Origin: CAVXEF01 sp963827315 | Lineage (GTDB): Bacteria; Planctomycetota; Phycisphaerae; Sedimentisphaerales; Anaerobacaceae | Length of the DNA stretch: 64,000 bases | Direction: 5' to 3' | NCBI GenBank assembly: GCA_963827315.1 | Contig: CAWHAL010000001.1 | Coordinates: 1-64,000 of the forward strand | Shown here: piece after piece, positions 18,998 through 29,136 of the stretch | How positions within the stretch are numbered: position 1 is the first letter of the stretch | How the letters are laid out: each line of letters opens with the position of its first letter | Made by a program: the position numbers and the translations under genes | The notes under the pieces: model-generated | The model's input: only the letters and a program-made list of their open reading frames with translations | What the model was told of the DNA's origin: nothing | The model's database searches: none

Positions 18998-19693
18998 ATG
19001 AAACACACAAAAAAGATTGCTGTATTGGCTGCTGTCGTTCTATTAATAATGATGGGAGCAACACCAGCCTTTGCAACACTTGAGGTGCACAGTGGCTGGG
19101 TGTCGTTTGCAAGTGAAGGGGAGCTAAATAAAGACATAGTTCTGCCTTCATTCGACACTACCGGTGGCCGCGTCCTTAACAGTGTGCTGGTTGAGCTGTT
19201 CCACAGTGGCTCGGCTGACCTTCTCGCTGACAACGATGACATCGCGAAAAGCACACAGGCTAAAGCCCGTATTATACGAGAGTGGTCAGCGACCGGACCA
19301 GGTGTTTCTTCTGGTACAATCAGCAAGACCGTAACGAGCACCGCCGTAACATTGAGTGCGGATGACGGCGACCTTGGCAATTTTGATACAAATACACTGG
19401 ATTTCCACGATTTCGGTATCGCGACATCGTACTCAAACGTATCCGCCGGTTCATTTAATCCGTCTACAGCGCTCTACACCACGGCTGGGGCGGGGACAGT
19501 GACTTTCATCGCCGATATAGAGATGATGTTCGATGGCTTAGTGCTTAACCCTTCTGTCGCCTACCAATTGGAGGCACAGAACCCTGATTTGACTGTTACC
19601 GCTAAGGTTACTTACGACTATGTTCCCGAGCCGGCAACGATGGTATTGTTTGGACTGGGCAGCGTAGTTCTTCGAAGAAGGCTCAGACTGTAA
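18998..19693 (+). CDS. PEP-CTERM sorting-signal protein (possibly choice-of-anchor E type)
   Basis: 231 residues. A signal peptide (KKIAVLAAVVLLIMMGATPA, cut after FA) precedes a beta-rich exported domain starting LEVHSGWVSFASEGELNKDI with LPSFDTTGGRVLNSVLVEL, which resembles choice-of-anchor E domains. The C-terminus is the sorting signal VPEPATMVLFGLGSVVLRRR. PEP-CTERM proteins are processed by an exosortase and displayed with exopolysaccharide. No exosortase is in the window. Own promoter and own terminator make it a single-gene unit. Confidence 0.88.
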   Translation: MKHTKKIAVLAAVVLLIMMGATPAFATLEVHSGWVSFASEGELNKDIVLPSFDTTGGRVLNSVLVELFHSGSADLLADNDDIAKSTQAKARIIREWSATGPGVSSGTISKTVTSTAVTLSADDGDLGNFDTNTLDFHDFGIATSYSNVSAGSFNPSTALYTTAGAGTVTFIADIEMMFDGLVLNPSVAYQLEAQNPDLTVTAKVTYDYVPEPATMVLFGLGSVVLRRRLRL

Positions 19694-19715
19694 CAAGATA
19701 GCAAACACTGATTAT

Positions 19716-19752
19716 AAAAGGGCTGTGAGTGCCGACCACTCCAGCCCTTTTT
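19716..19752 (+). terminator. Intrinsic terminator after the PEP-CTERM gene
   Basis: AAAAGGGCTG and CAGCCCTTTTT form the stem; the T-run follows on the plus strand. The stem sequence is nearly the same as in the terminator at 8485-8520. Confidence 0.82.
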
Positions 19753-19830
19753 ATTTAGCATAATCCCGTCTGCTCTGACAACTGAGATAAAGCTTGACGA
19801 AAAAGCCGGCGAGGCATAGTATTCGACATT

Positions 19831-21465
19831 ATGGATGTCCGGCAAAAAAAGACTGCTTGCGTAGCAAGTATATTATTGTTGATTGGTCTTTTTATAGCCG
19901 GCTGCGGAACACAAGCACTCACGCAGCAGCCGAAATCCACAGGCGAAAAACCGATGGGAGCCACAATCGGCTCGCTGGTTGAGGTCTCTCTATCCGACGC
20001 CATCCCGGTCGAAGGGTATGCCCTGGTAGGCGGCCTTAATGGAACGGGCTCGGCACAGTGTCTTCCGAACATCAGAGCATACCTTACGCAGCACCTCCTA
20101 AAGCAATCGCTTAAGCAAAAAGACGTTGAAAAGCTTATCGACAGTCCCGATACCGCTGTGGTGCTGGTCCAAGGAATAATACCGAAGGGTGCTTCGAAAG
20201 ACCAATGTTTCGATTTGATGGTCTTTGCACTGTCGGGCACGCAGACAACTTCGTTGGAAGGCGGCCGGTTGTATACCACCGACCTGTACGAGGCCGGCGG
20301 GTTCGGGTCGGCAATAAAGGCCCTGGCAAAGGCTGAAGGGCCAATCTTTATAAATAAAATCGCACCTTCCGAGTCGAATAAGAGAGCAGGGTATGTCCTG
20401 GGCGGCGGCAGGGTCATCAACGAATATAAGATAGCTTTAGTGCTTCGGCAGCCCGATTACAAAGTCGCAAGTTTCATTCGTAACCGTCTTAACGAGCGGT
20501 TCGGCAACGACATGGCCAAGGCATTGTCGCCAGGCCTGATTGAACTACAAGCACCACCAAGATACAAAAGCCAAAAACAAAGATTTGTCTCAATAGTTAA
20601 GGCGACATACCTTACACAGACTGAGGAAATTACGAACGAGAGGATAAAAACATTTATTAGAGAGCTTGCTGTTTCAAAAGACAAGGATGCTGCTGAGGCC
20701 GCCCTTGAGGCGATAGGCAAGGGCAGTCTCGACAAATTAGCTATACTGCTGAGGTCTTCCGATGGGCAGGTCCGACTTCGAGCTGCCAGATGTATGCTTA
20801 ACCTCGGCAACGACCGGGGCTTTGGTACTCTTCGTGAGATAGCGCTGGACGAGAATTCGCCTTATAGACTGCAGGCCCTCGAGGCCATTACGACGGCAGC
20901 TCGAAGAAACGATGCTACCGCTGTATCGCGAAGGCTGCTCCACGACAGCGGTCCCGATATCAGGCTGGCAGCGTACGAAAGCTTAAGAAAATTAGATGAT
21001 ATCGCCATAACACAAACCACCATCGGACATAGTTTTCTTCTCGAACAAGTTGCGCAGGCAAAATACAAGGAGATTTTTGTTACCCGCAGCGGCCCACCGA
21101 GAATCGTATTATTCGGGGAACTATATTGTCGTGACAATGTTTTCCTCCAATCCGCCGACGGCGATATAACAATAGATTCACCAGCCGGTCAGGATTATGT
21201 CAGTATAATGCGCACACATCCCGGACGGTCCAATGTCCTGACCCTGAAAAGCTCATTTAAACTCGCCGATATTATCCGAACACTGTGTGAGGAACCGGCT
21301 GAGGAAACTGCTGAAGAACCTGGCGGATTAAATGTTCCGTATCACGATATGGTGGCAATTCTGAAGCAGATGGTTGAAAAAGGTCTGGTACAGGCGGAGT
21401 TCAGGGTAGGGCCTCTGCCGGAAATCGACTTAAATATCAAGGGAAAAGAGGTCCGCGGCCGATAA
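19831..21465 (+). CDS. FlgI-like (flagellar P-ring) domain lipoprotein fused to HEAT repeats
   Basis: 544 residues. A lipoprotein signal peptide ends at LFIAGC (residue 25). The N-terminal half resembles FlgI: VEGYALVGGLNGTGSAQCLP, DTAVVLVQGIIPKGASKDQC, FDLMVFALSGTQTTSLEGGRL and AGYVLGGGRV. From about residue 270 come HEAT-like helices (RLRAARCMLNLGNDRGFGTL, LQALEAITTAARR). A C-terminal region of about 150 residues includes RTHPGRSNVLTLKSS and an acidic linker. Canonical FlgI is a periplasmic protein of about 370 residues without a lipid anchor or HEAT repeats. No flagellar genes are nearby. I infer an envelope scaffold rather than a P-ring subunit. The start lacks a clear ribosome-binding site. 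Confidence 0.7.
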   Translation: MDVRQKKTACVASILLLIGLFIAGCGTQALTQQPKSTGEKPMGATIGSLVEVSLSDAIPVEGYALVGGLNGTGSAQCLPNIRAYLTQHLLKQSLKQKDVEKLIDSPDTAVVLVQGIIPKGASKDQCFDLMVFALSGTQTTSLEGGRLYTTDLYEAGGFGSAIKALAKAEGPIFINKIAPSESNKRAGYVLGGGRVINEYKIALVLRQPDYKVASFIRNRLNERFGNDMAKALSPGLIELQAPPRYKSQKQRFVSIVKATYLTQTEEITNERIKTFIRELAVSKDKDAAEAALEAIGKGSLDKLAILLRSSDGQVRLRAARCMLNLGNDRGFGTLREIALDENSPYRLQALEAITTAARRNDATAVSRRLLHDSGPDIRLAAYESLRKLDDIAITQTTIGHSFLLEQVAQAKYKEIFVTRSGPPRIVLFGELYCRDNVFLQSADGDITIDSPAGQDYVSIMRTHPGRSNVLTLKSSFKLADIIRTLCEEPAEETAEEPGGLNVPYHDMVAILKQMVEKGLVQAEFRVGPLPEIDLNIKGKEVRGR

Positions 21466-21531
21466 TGATATTGCGTATTCGGCTGGTAACACGGCCATCA
21501 TAGAATAACATACACAACGGCAGAGGAAGAA

Positions 21532-24500
21532 ATGAGACTTGAAAAAATCGTCCTCAACGGATTCAAAAGTTTCGCTGACAAAACAGAATTTGTTTTCGAT
21601 TCACCAATAACAGCAATAGTTGGGCCCAACGGCTGTGGCAAAAGCAACGTTGTTGACGCAGTCAAATGGGTTCTGGGCGAACAGCGCGTAAAAAGCCTGC
21701 GAAGCGACCAGATGGCCGACGTGATATTCAGCGGAAGCAGCAGCAGGAAACCCACCGGCTTAGCGGAGGTGAGCCTGTTTATCTCCAACAGTTCCGGCCG
21801 ACTTGCGATTGAAACAGACCAGGTCCAGATTACGCGGCGAATATACAAAAGCGGAGAGAGCGAGTACAGCATAAACAACAAGGTATGCCGACTTAAAGAC
21901 ATCCGTGAGCTGTTTATGGATACCGGTGTGGGAGTGCGTGCGTACTCAATCATCGAGCAGGGCCAGATTGAGCAAATCTTAAATGCCTCCAAAACAGACC
22001 GCAGAGTCATATTCGAAGAGGCAGCGGGCATAAGCAAATACAAGGCCCACAAAAAAGAGGCCCTATCCAAACTCGAACGCACGGAGCAAAATCTGCTGCG
22101 GCTTGCCGATATCCTCGGCGAAGTAATGAAACAGCTCCGCAGCATCAAACTCCAGGCGACCAAGGCCAGAAACTATCTGCAATACACCCAACGACTGAAA
22201 GAACTGCAGGTCAATTATTCACTGGCAGAGTTCGACAAGATAAACGCGGCACACACAGAGAAAAAGACCGCTCTCGAACAGTTTGAGCAGCAATTGGCTT
22301 CTATTATGGCTGAAGTTGCCAAAAGCGACGCTTTTCTGGGCGACCTTCGGCAGCAAATAATAGAAACGGAAAATGACATAAGCCGCTCTGGAAATTCCCT
22401 CGTCTCGGTCCAGAGTAAGATTGACCAAAGCTTACAGAGAATCGAATTCCTGCGGACTCGAACAGCCGAGCTACAACAGAGAAAACAAAACGCGGTCGAT
22501 ACAGCCGCCGGATTGCAGCAGCAGGAGAACCACTTAAGAGCTGACCTCGCACAATATGAGAATGAGCAGATTAACTGCCAGAGGCTGCAAACAGAAAAAG
22601 AGCAATCTCTCCGTCAGAATCTGGAAACAATAGAAGAGATAAACAGAGGGTGTGCCCTGCTGCAGGCCGAGCTTGAAGATGAAAAATCCGGCATAATCGA
22701 TATCGTCAGAAGAACGGCACAGCTCCACAACGAGCTTCAGAGCATTACGGTTTACCGCGGCAGTCTATCCAGCCAGAAAGACCGTTTGTCCGACCGTGCT
22801 CAGACGGGCCAGGCGGAACTCGAAAAACTATTGGCTGAAAAGGCCCAGCACCAGGCCCGCCAAAGTGACATCGAAGGCCTTCTGGGCGAATTGACGGAAA
22901 ACCTTGATTGCAAACGGACAAAAACAGAAGAAATCAACGCCCTCATTGAAGACGACAATAGGAGACTGGTCGCCAGTAAAGAGACGCGAAGCGCTCTGGT
23001 CAGTGAGCAGACGGTCCTGGCCGATATGGAAGCAAGACTCGAAGGAATCAACAACGCTGTCAAAAGTATTCTGCAAAGTAAAGCAGCCGGGCACGACGAA
23101 TTCGGTTACGTCGAAGGGATGTTGGCTGACGTCATCGCCGCGGACATCGAATATTCAAACGCTGTTGAGGCCGCCCTCGAGGGGAAAACCGATATTCTAA
23201 TAACCAATGACACAACCGCGCTATTGGCCGATACCCACCGGCTCGAAAAACTCCAGGGCAGAGTAAGTTTTCTCTGCAGCGATAAAATAGAGCCGTTCGC
23301 AGACAAGGCGGATTTATCAGGATTTAACCACGTAAAGGGACGCATTGTCGAATTCCTGAAATACGACAGCAGGTACGCACCGCTGGTGTGGAGTCTGCTC
23401 GGCAAAACTATAGTTGTTGATTCTATTGAAGCAGCGGCTGAACTGGCCGGCAAGCTGCCGAAACAATACGAATTCGTCACCCTCAAGGGCGAAGTCTTAA
23501 GTGCTGACGGAACAATAAAACTCGGGTCTTTAGGAAAAGCAACAGGCTTAATATCTCGCAAGAGTCGGCTGCGTCAATTGGAGCGGGCCATCGCCAACAA
23601 CTCGGAAGAGATTACAGCCATCGAAGAGCGTATCGGCAAAAACGCCCAGCAGAGCGCACACTTGGCCAAACTATGCCAGGAACTGCGCACCGCTATCTAC
23701 GAGGCGAATACCGAAAAGATGCAGGTCGCTTCGAAGGTGGCTATCTATGAGCAAAACATAGAGCGACTGAGAAAGGAACAGCCGTTAATAACGAGCGAAA
23801 TCGATTCGCTCGAAGATGAAATCGCCCACTCAGTGAAGAAAGAATACGAATCAAAACAGAAATTAGAGGAACTGCAGGCGGTAAACAACGAGCGGACCGA
23901 ACACATAAAAGAACTTGAAACCAATCTCGCCGAGAAAAAGATACAGCAACAGGCACTGGGCGATAAGCTGACTGACTTGAAGGTTGCGCTCGGCCAGATA
24001 GCTGAACAGAGCAAATCTCTAAAGCAAACAATCGCAAATGTACAAAACCAAATCAACGCAAGCAAAACAGCCGCCGACACCGCCCGGATGGAGATACAAA
24101 CCTGCAGCCGAACAATTAACACAAGCCGCCAGCGACATCCTTGACTGCGAGTCAGCCGTCTCGCAGCTCTTTGTTGAAAAGGAAAAGACTCAGAGGGACA
24201 ACCAGCTGCTGGCGGAAAAAATCGAAAACCTGCTCGAAGAGCAAAGGCAAACAGAGCAATTAATCCGCCAAAAACGCGCCGAGCAGGCTGAGACTGAGCA
24301 GAAGATAAGTCAGCTTAAAATAGAGCTTGGCCAGCTGGAGGTAAAAAGCCAGGACCTTGTTGAAAGGGTGCGGGACGAGCTGCAGATTGATTTGCACGAG
24401 GCCTACAAAAATTACACCCAAACCGCGGTTGACTGGGAAGGCGTAAAAGAGGAAATAGCACAGCTTCGCGGAAAAATCGAGCGATTGGGCAGCGTGAATA

Positions 24501-25117
24501 TCGAGGCGATAGAAAGCCAGGACAATCTGCAGAAACGCCAGGAGTTTTTGAGCAGCCAGGTCGAAGATTTAAACAGCAGTAAAGCCCAGCTGCAACAGTT
24601 GATAAATCGTCTTAACAAAATGAGCCGGGAAAAGTTTGTGCAGACCTTCGAAGAAATCCGGCTTCACTTTCAGCAGCTCTTCCGCAAACTGTTCGGCGGC
24701 GGCAAGGCCGACATAGTGCTCGAAGAGGCTGAAGACATACTCGAAGCGCCGATAGAGATAATAGCCCGGCCGCCCGGCAAAGAGACAAGGAGCATATCGC
24801 TGCTCAGCGGCGGCGAAAAATCGATGACTGCGATGGCGCTATTGTTTGCTATCTTTAAGGCAAAGCCGTCGCCGTTCTGTTTTCTCGACGAGGTTGACGC
24901 AGCCCTCGATGAAGCAAACAACGAGCGATTTAATATGCTCATTCGCGAGTTCCAGAAGGATTCGCAGTTTATAGTCATCACCCACGCCAAGCGCACGATG
25001 AGTATTGCCGACGTTCTGTTCGGGATAACGATGCAGACGCGTGGAGTCAGTAAGAAGATAAGTGTCAGATTCGACCAGTTCGACCAAGTCGAGGAAGAAA
25101 CCGCCGCGGTAGCTTAA
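21532..25117 (+). CDS. smc: Chromosome segregation protein SMC, with one frameshift
   Basis: SMC dimers with ScpA/ScpB organise and separate the chromosome. Walker A VGPNGCGKSNVVDAVKWVLG is at residue 32. Long coiled coils flank a hinge (GYVEGMLADVIAADIEYSNA and on). The C-terminal head has the signature LLSGGEKSMTAMALL and Walker B FCFLDEVDAALDEAN. The first frame stops at 24144. The true sequence moves to the next frame between about 24085 and 24120 (...RMEIQ into PAAEQLTQAASDILD). Removing one base, for example in the AAA near 24099, gives 1194 residues, the normal length. A real loss of smc is unlikely, so an insertion error is favoured. Confidence 0.9.
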
Positions 25118-25135
25118 TGCGGGCAAACTATTATT

Positions 25136-25447
25136 ATGAAGAAGTGTCCCTTTTGCGCAGAGGAAATCCAGGATGAGGCCGTAAAGTGCCGTTATTGCGG
25201 CGAGTTTCTCGAAGGGGCTGGCAAACCAAAAACAAAATGGTATTATGCCACCTCCACCGTTGTAATCGCCCTGTTGTGCTTAGGCCCGCTTGCCCTTCCG
25301 CTGGTGTGGTTCAACCCGCAATATAAAACAACTACCAAGTTCGTTGTTACAGTTTTGGTTATCGCACTTACTATTTTGTTTTCTTATCTTACTGGTTACG
25401 TCTACAGTAACTTAATGAAACAAATCGGGGAACTGGGAATTCACTAA
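25136..25447 (+). CDS. Zinc-ribbon membrane protein (103 aa)
   Basis: The N-terminal zinc ribbon KKCPFCAEEIQDEAVKCRYCGEFL is followed by two membrane helices (STVVIALLCLGPLALPLVWF; KFVVTVLVIALTILFSYLTG). Such zinc-ribbon/TM proteins are widespread, with no assigned role. It starts 18 nt after the smc stop and may be co-transcribed with it. Confidence 0.75.
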   Translation: MKKCPFCAEEIQDEAVKCRYCGEFLEGAGKPKTKWYYATSTVVIALLCLGPLALPLVWFNPQYKTTTKFVVTVLVIALTILFSYLTGYVYSNLMKQIGELGIH

Positions 25448-25555
25448 TTCGTATTGCGCAGAGCGAATTTTGAGTGCCTGTTGAAATTCGTAATTGAAAA
25501 CCCCGCCGATTGCTTGTAAAATCCTTCCTCCCTGTTTGGATGAAAATCCTAAAAA

Positions 25556-26788
25556 ATGGCTGAAAGATTCGACAAACACATCTCAAAGAACGGAATGGTT
25601 CTTCTCGGCGAGCCGATGGAGGCTGTGGAGTCGGTGGCATTCGACTTTATGCTGCCGGCCGGCGCCGCTACGCTGCCGGACGGCTGCTGCGGGGCGGCGA
25701 ACGTCACAGCGGACTGGATTTTCAGAGGTGCCGGCGATAAAAGCAGCCGACAGCTCAGCGATGCTCTCGACGGCCTGGGCTTGCATCGAAGCAGTTCGGT
25801 CGGCAGTTCCCATTTAACCATAGGAGCAGCACTCGAAGCTGAGAACCTCGCCGAAGCTCTCGATTTATATGCTGACATCATACGAAAACCCAGCCTCGAC
25901 AAAGACCAGTTTGAATTAGCCAGACAATTGGCGATTGACGGCATATCGGCTCTGGATGACGACCCCAGACATAAAGTTATGTTAAAGCTGCGGGAGCAGT
26001 TCTATCCAAGTCCTTTAGGACGCAGTGTCATAGGCGAGATTGATGAATTGAAGGCTTTAACAGTTAATAAAACAAGACGAATCATAAAGGACAATTTCAA
26101 TTTGTCGCAGACCATCTTCACAGTCGCGGGCAAATACAACTTCGACGCCGTTGCTGCGCAAATGGAAAATTTATTTGAGACGGGCCTGCAGAAACCGCTT
26201 GAAGCACCCACCCTCAGCGACCGACCTGGCAGGTATACGCACATACACAATGATGGCGCACAGGTACACATCGGCCTGATGACCGAAACGGTCAAACCCA
26301 ATGATGAGAACTATTACGATGTTAGAGTTGCGGTGTCGGTTCTTTCAGGCGGGATGAGTGCCAGACTGTTCACGGAAGTCAGGGAAAAACGGGGCCTTTG
26401 CTATGCTGTGGGTGCGCAGTATCACGGGCTTAAAGAGGCGGCCGGTATAGCCTGCTATGCCGGCACAACGCCGGATAAGGCTCAGGAAACACTCGATTGT
26501 GTTATGGCACAGTTCAATCGGCTCGCGGAAGGAATCAGCGAGGAGGAGCTCCATCGGGCCAAGGTCGGCCTTAAATCAGCGCTGATTCTCCAAAGCGAAT
26601 CGTCAAGCAGTCGTGCCGGGGCAATCGCAGCCGACTACTATCTTTTGGGCAGGGTCAGGAGCCTCGACGAAATTAAAAGTAAAATCGAAGCAACGAGTGT
26701 CGAGTCGATTTTAAGGTCCCTGCGAAATAACAGGTTCAAAAACTTTACGATCGTAACGATAGGCCCCAAAGAAGTAATTGTTAGGTAG
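25556..26788 (+). CDS. M16B peptidase-like subunit lacking the zinc site (substrate-binding partner)
   Basis: 410 residues of the insulinase/processing-peptidase fold. The HxxEH zinc motif is absent: the matching region reads ANVTADWIFRGAGDKSSRQL. The C-terminal R/Y motif is present (GGMSARLFTEVREKRGLCYAV). In bacterial M16B heterodimers one subunit holds the metal and the other the Arg/Tyr pair. This subunit and the next gene fit that pattern. The gap to the next start is 8 nt, so the pair is translated together. Confidence 0.85.
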   Translation: MAERFDKHISKNGMVLLGEPMEAVESVAFDFMLPAGAATLPDGCCGAANVTADWIFRGAGDKSSRQLSDALDGLGLHRSSSVGSSHLTIGAALEAENLAEALDLYADIIRKPSLDKDQFELARQLAIDGISALDDDPRHKVMLKLREQFYPSPLGRSVIGEIDELKALTVNKTRRIIKDNFNLSQTIFTVAGKYNFDAVAAQMENLFETGLQKPLEAPTLSDRPGRYTHIHNDGAQVHIGLMTETVKPNDENYYDVRVAVSVLSGGMSARLFTEVREKRGLCYAVGAQYHGLKEAAGIACYAGTTPDKAQETLDCVMAQFNRLAEGISEEELHRAKVGLKSALILQSESSSSRAGAIAADYYLLGRVRSLDEIKSKIEATSVESILRSLRNNRFKNFTIVTIGPKEVIVR

Positions 26789-26796
26789 GACAACGG

Positions 26797-28023
26797 ATGA
26801 AGTTCAAGCACAAACAATTGGCAAACGGCTTAGTCATCATAGGCGAGGTCAACAAATCCGCCAAATCAACTGCGGTCGGCTTCTTCGTCAAGACCGGCTC
26901 ACGTGATGAAAAAAGCGAGATAAGCGGCGTCTCACATTTCCTTGAGCATATGCTGTTCAAGGGCACCGAAAAACTAAACACCTTTCAGGTCAACGAGGCG
27001 TTCGACAAAACAGGTGCCCAGTTCAACGCCGGTACGAGCGAGGAAAATACTGTTTATTACGCGGCTGTCCTTCCGGAATATCTGGCAGAGGTAACGCAGT
27101 TGTGGATAGAGCTGATGAGGCCGGCTCTTCGGAACAAAGATTTTGACATCGAAAAAAATGTAATCAAAGAAGAAATAGCAATGTACAAAGACCTGCCGAG
27201 CTTCGATTGTATGGAGAGATGCAGGGCCCTTCATTTTGGCGGCCATCCCTGCGGAAACAGCGTCTTGGGCACTGAGCAAAGCATAGACGGCCTGACGGCC
27301 GAACAAATGCGGGACTATTTCACCAATCGCTATGCACCGAATAATATGGTCTTGGCCTGCGCCGGCAATTTCGATTGGCAGCAAATCTGCTCTATCGCCG
27401 AGAATCGCTGCGGCGGCTGGAAAAAACAGACCGCGGAAAGACAACTCCAGGATTGCAGAGGCAGCAGAAAAAAGGACCGAATTGAAAAATCAAATCTGGC
27501 CCGTGAGCACATCTGCCTGATGAGTCCCGCCGTGGCCGCCCAGGACCAAAGAAGATTCGCCGCTTCGCTCCTCGCTGTCGTCATCGGTGATGACGTCGGC
27601 TCAAGATTCTTCTGGGAGCTGGTCGACAAGGCCCTGGCCGAAACCGCATCAATGCAATTTGAGGCGATGGATGGCACGGGTGCGTTTTACAGCTATATTA
27701 GCTGCAGCAGTGAAAATACTGCCAAAGTGCTCGATATCGTTCAGAACATTTTCGAAAGTCTCAACAAAAGCGGCATAACCGAAGATGAATTGAGAAAGGC
27801 AAAAAACAAGATACTCAGCGCATTGGTTATTAAAAACGAGTTGCCGATGGGTCGGCTGGTTGACCTGGGCTTTCACTGGATATATTTGCAGCAGTATCGC
27901 ACTATCGCAGATGACGTTAACGCAATAAAGGCCGTTACCGTCGACGATGTCCACTCACTGATAAAGCACTTCAACCCCGCTGATTTTACACAACTTTCAA
28001 TAGGCCCCATTAAATCAAGTTAA
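26797..28023 (+). CDS. M16B zinc metallopeptidase, catalytic subunit
   Basis: 408 residues. SGVSHFLEHMLFKGTEK carries the inverted zinc motif HxxEH, and the distal glutamate lies in TSEENTVYYA. The C-terminal half (VIGDDVGSRFFWELVDKALA) lacks the exact R/Y motif found in the preceding subunit. Together they should form one active heterodimer that degrades peptides, probably in the cytoplasm since no signal peptide is seen. Confidence 0.88.
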   Translation: MKFKHKQLANGLVIIGEVNKSAKSTAVGFFVKTGSRDEKSEISGVSHFLEHMLFKGTEKLNTFQVNEAFDKTGAQFNAGTSEENTVYYAAVLPEYLAEVTQLWIELMRPALRNKDFDIEKNVIKEEIAMYKDLPSFDCMERCRALHFGGHPCGNSVLGTEQSIDGLTAEQMRDYFTNRYAPNNMVLACAGNFDWQQICSIAENRCGGWKKQTAERQLQDCRGSRKKDRIEKSNLAREHICLMSPAVAAQDQRRFAASLLAVVIGDDVGSRFFWELVDKALAETASMQFEAMDGTGAFYSYISCSSENTAKVLDIVQNIFESLNKSGITEDELRKAKNKILSALVIKNELPMGRLVDLGFHWIYLQQYRTIADDVNAIKAVTVDDVHSLIKHFNPADFTQLSIGPIKSS

Positions 28024-28474
28024 GGGACAACTATCTTTAATCGCCAATCATCGGGCCCGCTTACATCATTCCCGCGAAGCCCGTCCTCACGAAAGTGGGA
28101 AGCGGGAATCCAAAACGTTTAGCGTCCGCCGGCACGGCGGACTTCCGTCTCGGTTAGCCCCGTCATCACTATGATGGGGTTATTATTGATTTGCCCCCGC
28201 AGTCCCGCCTGCGGTTTACCCGCCGCAGGCGCGGTTCGGCGGCCTCCGGCAGTACCACTTGCAATTACCCTCATACCGCTGGCTTTGCCGGCGGCGTATT
28301 TAGCCCTCGGGTTTCACCCAAGGTTGCAAACGCGAGGATTGCTTTTTCCTTCCCTTCTCCGCCAGAAGTCCAAAACCCACCCCGAATTCGATATTCCTTG
28401 CTTGTCCTGAAGGATATCAGTCAGGGGTTGAAATTCTCATCTCCTATAAAACTACCCGCTACTCTCTAATAAAC
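28024..28474. other. Intergenic region with palindromic elements
   Basis: Holds CATTCCCGCGAAGC...AGCGGGAATCC (28067-28111), related to the element at 45823-45846. A hairpin CCCCGTCAT/ATGATGGGG (28158-28179) followed by TTATTATT may terminate the peptidase transcript. GCCTGCGG/CCGCAGGC lies near 28198-28221. No gene is supported. Confidence 0.55.
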
Positions 28475-28503
28475 TTTACTTTCTTCAATTTAGCATATAC
28501 AAT
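28475..28503 (+). promoter_or_regulatory. Promoter of the accessory three-gene operon
   Basis: TTTACT (28475-28480), 17 nt, TACAAT (28498-28503), about 38 nt before the ATG at 28541. Confidence 0.5.
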
Positions 28504-28540
28504 ACATTAGGTAGAATTGAGCCATACAGGCAGGAAAATA

Positions 28541-28705
28541 ATGACAGCAAAATTACAACTTGATCACTTACTTGGAACCATATATGAACAATCCGATCTG
28601 CAAAGTACATATGAGCACCAGAATCCTATCGTTTGTGGCTGTCGACAGTTATCCCTTACAAAGTACCTTAAATTACTTCATTACTTTTCCATAGGAGGCT
28701 TCTAA
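28541..28705 (+). CDS. Small protein of unknown function (54 aa)
   Basis: Begins MTAKLQLDHLLGTIYEQSDL and contains one CGC pair. CAGGA lies upstream. Its TAA stop overlaps the ATG of the next gene (TAATG), and that gene's AGGAGG lies inside this frame, which argues that it is really translated and coupled. No family recognised. Confidence 0.45.
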   Translation: MTAKLQLDHLLGTIYEQSDLQSTYEHQNPIVCGCRQLSLTKYLKLLHYFSIGGF

Positions 28706-29124
28706 TGGATGCCAAAAAAATTATTGAACTGCGAAAGCAAGCTGAAAAAGCAGTTGCGGACATGCAAGACGGAGAATTCAAATTGAAGGCATTTGAGGTC
28801 ATTCTCAATCACCTCCTTTCTCCAGGTAAACCAGAGTCGACATCAGACTCACCCGCCGTTCCGAAGACAGGAGCGAAACGGCAACGCTCCGTTGATAAAG
28901 ATGCAGAGTCGGCAGCAGGCAGAATCCTAGTTCTAAAAGATGAAGGTTTCATGAGTTCACCTAAGTCAATCAGTGAGATCCGTGCCGAGCTCCAAGCTCA
29001 TGGCTGGCATTACCCCGTTACTACCCTCAGCGGGGAGCTTATAAAACTGGTGCAAAAACGCAAACTTCGGCGGCAAAAAGGAAAAATCGGCAAAAAAAAC
29101 ATATGGCTATATACCAATCCGTAG
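28705..29124 (+). CDS. Unknown protein with probable C-terminal winged helix
   Basis: 139 residues. A helical N-terminus (KKIIELRKQAEKAVADMQDG) is followed by a low-complexity linker. The C-terminal part contains SISEIRAELQAHGWHYPVTT and KLVQKRKLRRQKGKIGKK, which looks like a small DNA-binding winged helix with a basic wing. AGGAGG stands 7 nt upstream. It is the second gene of the operon that ends with the HEPN-like protein, and may be its regulator or DNA-binding partner (inference). Confidence 0.65.
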   Translation: MDAKKIIELRKQAEKAVADMQDGEFKLKAFEVILNHLLSPGKPESTSDSPAVPKTGAKRQRSVDKDAESAAGRILVLKDEGFMSSPKSISEIRAELQAHGWHYPVTTLSGELIKLVQKRKLRRQKGKIGKKNIWLYTNP

Positions 29125-29136
29125 GAGATCCAGCAA

